Assembly: GCA_003313425.1 (NCBI GenBank)
Contig: NHZP01000159.1
Location: forward strand, 1 to 24,185
DNA: 24,185 bases
From: Pseudopyrenochaeta lycopersici
Lineage: Eukaryota > Ascomycota > Dothideomycetes > Pleosporales > Pseudopyrenochaetaceae
Direction: 5' to 3'
Part shown: piece by piece, positions 19,901-24,185 of the stretch
How positions within the stretch are numbered: the first letter of the stretch is position 1
Layout of the letters: every line of letters begins with the position of its first letter
The notes under the pieces: model-generated
Databases searched by the model: none
What the model saw: the letters and a program-made list of their open reading frames with translations, nothing else
What the model was told of the DNA's origin: nothing
Made by a program: the position numbers and the translations under genes

Positions 19901-22108
19901 TGATTACCGTCTTCGGCAATTCGCTAGAACTGACATTCTTGGTGCACCAGTCTATGACTGGAACCCGATCGAACCTCGCTTCAGGAATTTCCTGCGACCT
20001 CGAGAGCAGCCCTGGCTTAGAGACCATGTCGTTCAGGGCGACGTCTTATTTCCAGCTTGCGGCTACCTCTGTATGGCAATAGAAGCTTGCAGACAGATGT
20101 GCATTATTGCACCATCGACATTCTTACCCCAAGGATCTAAGAACGTATTGGAGTACAGGCTACGAGAGGTCAGTATCTCTAGAGCACTAGTCGTCCCCGA
20201 ATCCGACGAAGGTGTCAAAATCTCATTCTGCATGCGTTGCCAATCGAGCAGCGCACTGCCCTATCAGACGTATGGCACGAGTTTCGTGTCTTCTCGTATC
20301 CCAACGATGGAGGATGGGTTGAGAATTGTCGGGGTCTTGTTTCCGTGTCGACCCAAGCGACTGGCGACGATGTTGACGCAGACATGCCTGAGTGAATGGA
20401 CAGAAGCGCGTGCAGACGGCACGCAAAAAATTGAGCCGAATTGCTTCTACAAGAGCGTTGACGCCATTGGTCTCTCGTATGTACCGTTATTCCAAGGCCT
20501 CCAAAGCATAACCATCGATCCTCATGTTCCCGCTCAAGTTGCTGGGGCCATCGAAGTGACCCACACGCGGATCGCCAATCCGAAAGAGTTTGAGCATGAT
20601 CGATTATTACATCCTGCTACTCTAGGTAGCTTTCTTCAGCTCGCACTTGCAGCCCTTGGGGGTCCCAAACTTCGTAAACTGAAGGGTGCAATGGTGCCCA
20701 CATTCATGGAAGAAATATCGATTTCTGCAGATATCGCCGCCCAAATCGGCGACCAACTCAACGTTGTAGTCAGCGCCCAGCGACATGGATCAAGAGAAGC
20801 GAAAGCCAACATCTTCGCCCTGGATCCATCCACTTCGAAGCCAGTGGTGCTCATGGATGGGTTCAAGTTTGTTGCTATCAATGGTGCCAATGAGCCTATC
20901 GAGGTGCAGTCATTGGCAAAGCACTGCTACAAGCCGATCTGGGAGCCTGATGGGACCCATTGACCGCCAAAACCTGGACCGGGAGCTACAAGCGGCACCA
21001 CGACCAGATGATCGACCGAAGACTGTCAGGCAACTGGAGTTGCTGTCGTACTACTTCATCGATAAAGCCCTTCGCGAAGTCAACGACGATGACGTATCTA
21101 CCATGCTTCCTCACAATCAAAAGTTCTATCGGAACCTGTGCGAGCTGCGAGACGCTGTGTTAGCGAAGACACATCCACAGCAAACAGATGAGTGGCACCA
21201 GCTTCACAACCCGAGACTGCCACTAAACTTCAGGCCCTTGTGGAGTACTATCGAAATCATCAGACGGCGTATGATGGCAGGCTTCTAGTACGAGTAGGGG
21301 AGGCCCTACATTCAGTATTCAGACAAGAGGTCGAACCTCTCGCGTTGATGATGCAGGAGAATCTGCTGAAAGACTGCTACACCACCGCCTTCGGAATGCC
21401 CAATACATATGCGCAGATATCCCGATACGTCACCATGCTTTCCCATAAGTATCCCAACCTAGACTATCTCGAGATCGGCGCTGGTACGGGTGGTGCGACG
21501 GTTCCGACGCTTCAAGGGCTGAAGGGCTGTGAAGATGTCCACACGTACCCGCGACTGAAGTCGTACACATACACCGACATTTCATCCTACTTCTTCCAAC
21601 GCGCCGCAGAGAAGTTTGAGGACTTCTCGCAGTTCATGAACTTTAAGAAGCTCGATGTTGAGCAAGATCCTGAAACACAGGACTTCAAGCCTGCGTCCTA
21701 CGATGTTATCGTTGCAGCCAACGTACTCCACGCCACATCCGACATGCATCGCACGATGGCACATGCACGGCAGCTTTTACGGCCAGGAGGCAAACTCATC
21801 CTTCTTGAAATGACCAATCGCCTTCTTGCAGCCTCAGTCATCTTTGGCACACTACCAGGCTGGTGGAACGCATCGGAAGAGTGGCGGACTGATGGCCCGC
21901 TGCTCACTGAGACTCAGTGGGAAGATGTGCTGCGCTCTACTGGTTTCGGTAGTCTTCAAGCAAGTAGCCCGGATGTACTGGACCCGCTGGAGGAGGGTAC
22001 AAGGCTCATGATAGCCACGGCCGTCGAAAACCAGGTCAACTCTCTGCAATGGCTTGCCAGGCCGCCAGAGAACCCTCTCATTACCATCCTGTGCTCCGAC
22101 TTTCCGAT
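16983..22108 (+). pseudogene. highly reducing type I polyketide synthase, 3'-truncated
   Basis: Domains appear in order. KS spans about 17030-18400: VIAVIGIGCRFPG, DTACSSG with active Cys at 17617-17619, and a late [11 protein letters not shown] block. AT spans about 18760-19720: GHSSGE with active Ser at 19036-19038, and TAYHSHHMQ. DH spans about 19900-20880: H at 20025-20027 in HVVQGDVLFP. C-methyltransferase spans about 21270-22050: YLEIGAGTGG, with the longest clean frame. A 68-base intron (17202-17269) near the start is intact and joins YGT to TNNDGGHF. The enzyme would build and partly reduce a methylated polyketide chain. At least twelve frame changes break it, for example near 17513, 17806, 17860, 18768, 19395, 20955 and 21215. 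The DH catalytic Asp is Gly (20625-20627). The true start is unclear: an ATG at 17011 is one base out of frame with the KS. The gene stops at a hAT insertion, and ER, KR and ACP are not in the window. Confidence 0.92.
17202..17269 (+). other. 68-base intron in the PKS ketosynthase region
   Basis: GTAAGT donor and TTTCAG acceptor. Using this acceptor, not the earlier GCAG at 17252-17255, joins DRYGT to TNNDGGHFLTED in frame, as expected for the KS entry in fungal PKSs. Confidence 0.75.
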
Positions 22109-22252
22109 CAGAGATGTCAACAATCAAGCCGATCAAGCCCTCGTCGTCGGCTTGGCTTGAGGCTTGATTTGGAGTCGTTAGGCTTGACTTGTTTGACTTG
22201 ATTGCTTAGATAAGGCTGGCTTGGCTTGAAGCTTAATCGGTGGCTTGATTGT
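22109..22252. repeat. subterminal GGCTTGA/CAAGCC repeats of second hAT
   Basis: A dense series of GGCTTG, GGCTTGA and GACTTG words, plus CAAGCC near the very end, over about 140 bases. This is the likely transposase-binding array of the element and differs in sequence from that of the first hAT. Confidence 0.7.
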
Positions 22253-24185
22253 TTATTGTTGTAGAGATCGCTCGGCTATACTAATTACTCGACCTCCTGG
22301 CCCCAATAGCACAACTTGTATATAGCGTCTTTCAGTGTCAGTTATTCTTGCTGTAGCAACGCTGCTGCCTTGATCAAAGCCAGCCTTATACCACCGCCTT
22401 ATACACTGAATAGCAGCCAGTAACTGGGGTGAGATCTTCCGCCTTCGGGGCTCAAGCAGGTCGCCAAGCTCGCTGAACATACGCTCACACTCGCAGCTTG
22501 ACGCTGGGATAGAGATGACGTCGATAGCCATCTTAGAGAGATTAGGGTAGCGATCGCGCAAGCTTACCCAGTATTTAATTGGGAAGTTTGCGGCATCACT
22601 ACCCTTCTCAACCCTTAGCTCGCACCTCTTCCACCTATTAAACTCGTCTATCTCGCTGTCCTCAGCAGCCGCGCTAGCCTCAGGATCGATGAGGGCTTCA
22701 ATAGCCTCGTCGATATCGTTGGTAACAACCTTTGGCCGCCTCACTAGGCGTGGTGAGCGGTTGTATTCAGCCCAAAGCGCGCGGAACGCGCAATTATTAG
22801 CGTCCAGCCACTCAGGCTTGTCAGCCCAGGCAACGTCGCAGTAAGTTTTATAGCGCGGATGGAGTATCGTTGCCGCGTAGTACGCTGGTGAGAGGTCGAG
22901 TTTATTGTAGTAATCGCTAGCCTTCGCCCAGGCAGCGCGAAGGTTGATCGCGAGATGGTCCTCAGGCGCGTCGTCGTGCGCATTATAGTCGACTGCCTCG
23001 TACACCTTGACGCGCTGCTCGTAGTAAGTAAGTATAAACTCAAAGACTGGGATGACCTCAGCAATAGCGCCATAACGGCCACTTTTGCCGCGACCTTCAA
23101 GCGCTTTGTTGCCAACTTTAGCGGCTTTAGTACGTCTATGTACTCAGTAACGACCGCCCAATCGGCGGCTGTTAGCCCGTCCGATCGCATCCAGGGCGCT
23201 GCCTCCGGCAGCTTGTTGCCGCGACTTATCGCGTACGTGTCCTCATCTCGCACGCGGCGTATATGGTGGTTAGCGTAGGCGTTAACTGCTGGCTGCAGTT
23301 CCACGGCGCGCTCAAAGGCAGAGTAGTACGAGTTCCAGCGCGTGACAACTGGCTTAATTGGCTCAAGTATCCTGTGTTGATCTGTGGGCAGCTCAGCGTT
23401 AGCGAGGCGCTGAAAGTTTTTAAAAAGCTCATGTTGTTGCGGCGTTTTGATGTAGTTAATAACGCTAAGAAGCACGCCTAAAGGCCCATCTCGCGCCATT
23501 TGCGCATTAACTCGCTCTCAGCAGCAAGCTCACCGCTATCGTTGTCGTACGCGTCGTCGTTGTTACCCCAGAGTAGCGTCTGACCGATGAGGTTAAGGAT
23601 GTGAGGGCCACAACGGAGGCGGCGATGGGAGCGATGAAGCCCATCTGCTGCGCGAGCTTGAGGACGGCAGCGCGTCGTTGTTAGTAGCGTTGTCAAGCAT
23701 AAAGTAGCCAACTGTACGCGGATTTATGCCGAACTGCTGCAGCGTTTTGCTAACTACTTCAGCAATCTTCTCGCCAGTGTGAGCGCCCGTCAGCTGCGGC
23801 AGCGCGATAGGTACGTCTACAAGGTCACCAACGCTGTTAACGTAGTGAGCAACAACGCCTAAGAAGCCACGCTTGCCGCCTTTAGTCGTCCAGCTGTCAA
23901 AGCTGATGTGGACCTTGCTTATTGATTGCGACAGCTCAGCGACAACCTGCGGCTGCATAAAGTCGAAACGGCGCATTACAAAGCGTGAAACACTCGCATG
24001 GGAGGTCCACAATACCGCCACTGCCTCAGGATTTGCAGCTTCAAGCAGCCGTCGAAACGCGGGGACTCAAACTCAGAAATTGGATGGTTGTTCTCGACGA
24101 GCCATGCGACAGCAGCATGTCGAAAATCCTGAATGCTAAAGCCGGCAAGCTCGTTGGCAACGTCTTGGGATACCTTGACTTTGCC
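22253..24185 (-). pseudogene. hAT transposase, frameshifted, 5' end outside window
   Basis: Read from the right edge, the protein begins inside an N-terminal region (FRHAAVAWLVENNHPISEFE). It continues into the catalytic core: ISFDSWTTKGGKRGFLGVVA with the first Asp, and GYFMLDNATNND with the second. Next comes RLRCGPHILNLIGQTLLWG, then the KPVVTRWNSYYSAFERA block. It ends with the dimerisation region (YWVSLRDRYPNLSKMAIDV, then SSCECERMFSELGDLLEPRR). These pieces lie in different frames, with shifts near 24050, 23695, 23620, 23490 and 23095. The last frame is intact from 23005 to the stop at 22253. The order and motifs fit a fungal hAT transposase. The copy cannot make an active enzyme, so it would need another copy to move. 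Confidence 0.88.

Larger units (their letters stand above)
22109..24185 (-). mobile_element. second hAT transposon, decayed, running off the right edge
   Basis: The left end is placed at CAGAGATGTC (22109 onward), which has the CAGAG start seen at many hAT ends and is directly followed by a CAAGCC-rich subterminal region. It interrupts the PKS just after its C-methyltransferase. The transposase lies on the minus strand. The other end, and the 8-base duplication predicted to be TTTCCGAT (22101-22108), are outside the window. Its transposase is a different hAT lineage from the first copy, judged by divergent sequence and ends. Confidence 0.8.

Noticed and set aside
22953..23481. Plus-strand frames over the second hAT
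   Set aside because: They are antisense shadows of transposase segments that carry clear hAT motifs on the minus strand.
1..24185. A strongly RIP-mutated AT-rich isochore
   Set aside because: Base composition looks ordinary, long clean frames persist, and most lesions are indels; no index was computed.

Overview
The window looks like nuclear DNA of a filamentous ascomycete (Pezizomycotina). The evidence is short GT-AG introns of about 46-74 bases with CTAAC/CTAAT-type branch sites, a fungal highly reducing polyketide synthase (HR-PKS), a fungal class II O-methyltransferase, and MULE, hAT and Tad-like LINE transposons. A Dothideomycete is my guess from the transposon families; the sequence alone does not prove it. 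The region is gene-poor, rich in transposable elements, and dominated by broken genes.

Layout. (1) 1-848: 3' end of a plus-strand hypothetical gene, possibly Hsp70-like, running off the left edge. (2) About 1380-1842, minus: remnant of a maltose/sugar O-acetyltransferase. (3) About 1965-4112, minus: a MuDR-type MULE whose transposase becomes largely continuous once a 55-base intron is removed, with one premature stop and a shifted C-terminal tail. (4) 4799-7821: a complete hAT element with terminal inverted repeats, subterminal repeats and an intact 775-residue transposase on the minus strand. (5) About 7822-9015: the 3' end of a 5'-truncated Tad-like LINE, followed by an inverted copy of part of itself. 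(6) About 9.0-14.0 kb: no recognisable gene. Several intron-like signals at 11.3-13.3 kb suggest a decayed gene, and there are simple repeats. (7) 14016-15689, plus: O-methyltransferase pseudogene with four exons. (8) 16983-22108, plus: HR-PKS pseudogene with KS, AT, DH and C-methyltransferase domains and many frameshifts, cut by (9) a second, frameshifted hAT element from 22109 to the right edge.

How it fits together. The O-methyltransferase and the HR-PKS lie in the same direction 1.3 kb apart, as in a small polyketide biosynthetic cluster. Both are dead as they stand, so the cluster is a relic. The missing enoyl reductase, ketoreductase and acyl carrier domains, if they survive, should lie beyond the second hAT element, outside this window. 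The lesions are mostly single-base indels, whereas the neighbouring first hAT has a clean 775-codon frame. This argues for real decay rather than general sequencing error, though raw reads would be needed to settle it. I found no convincing new defence, RNA or regulatory system.
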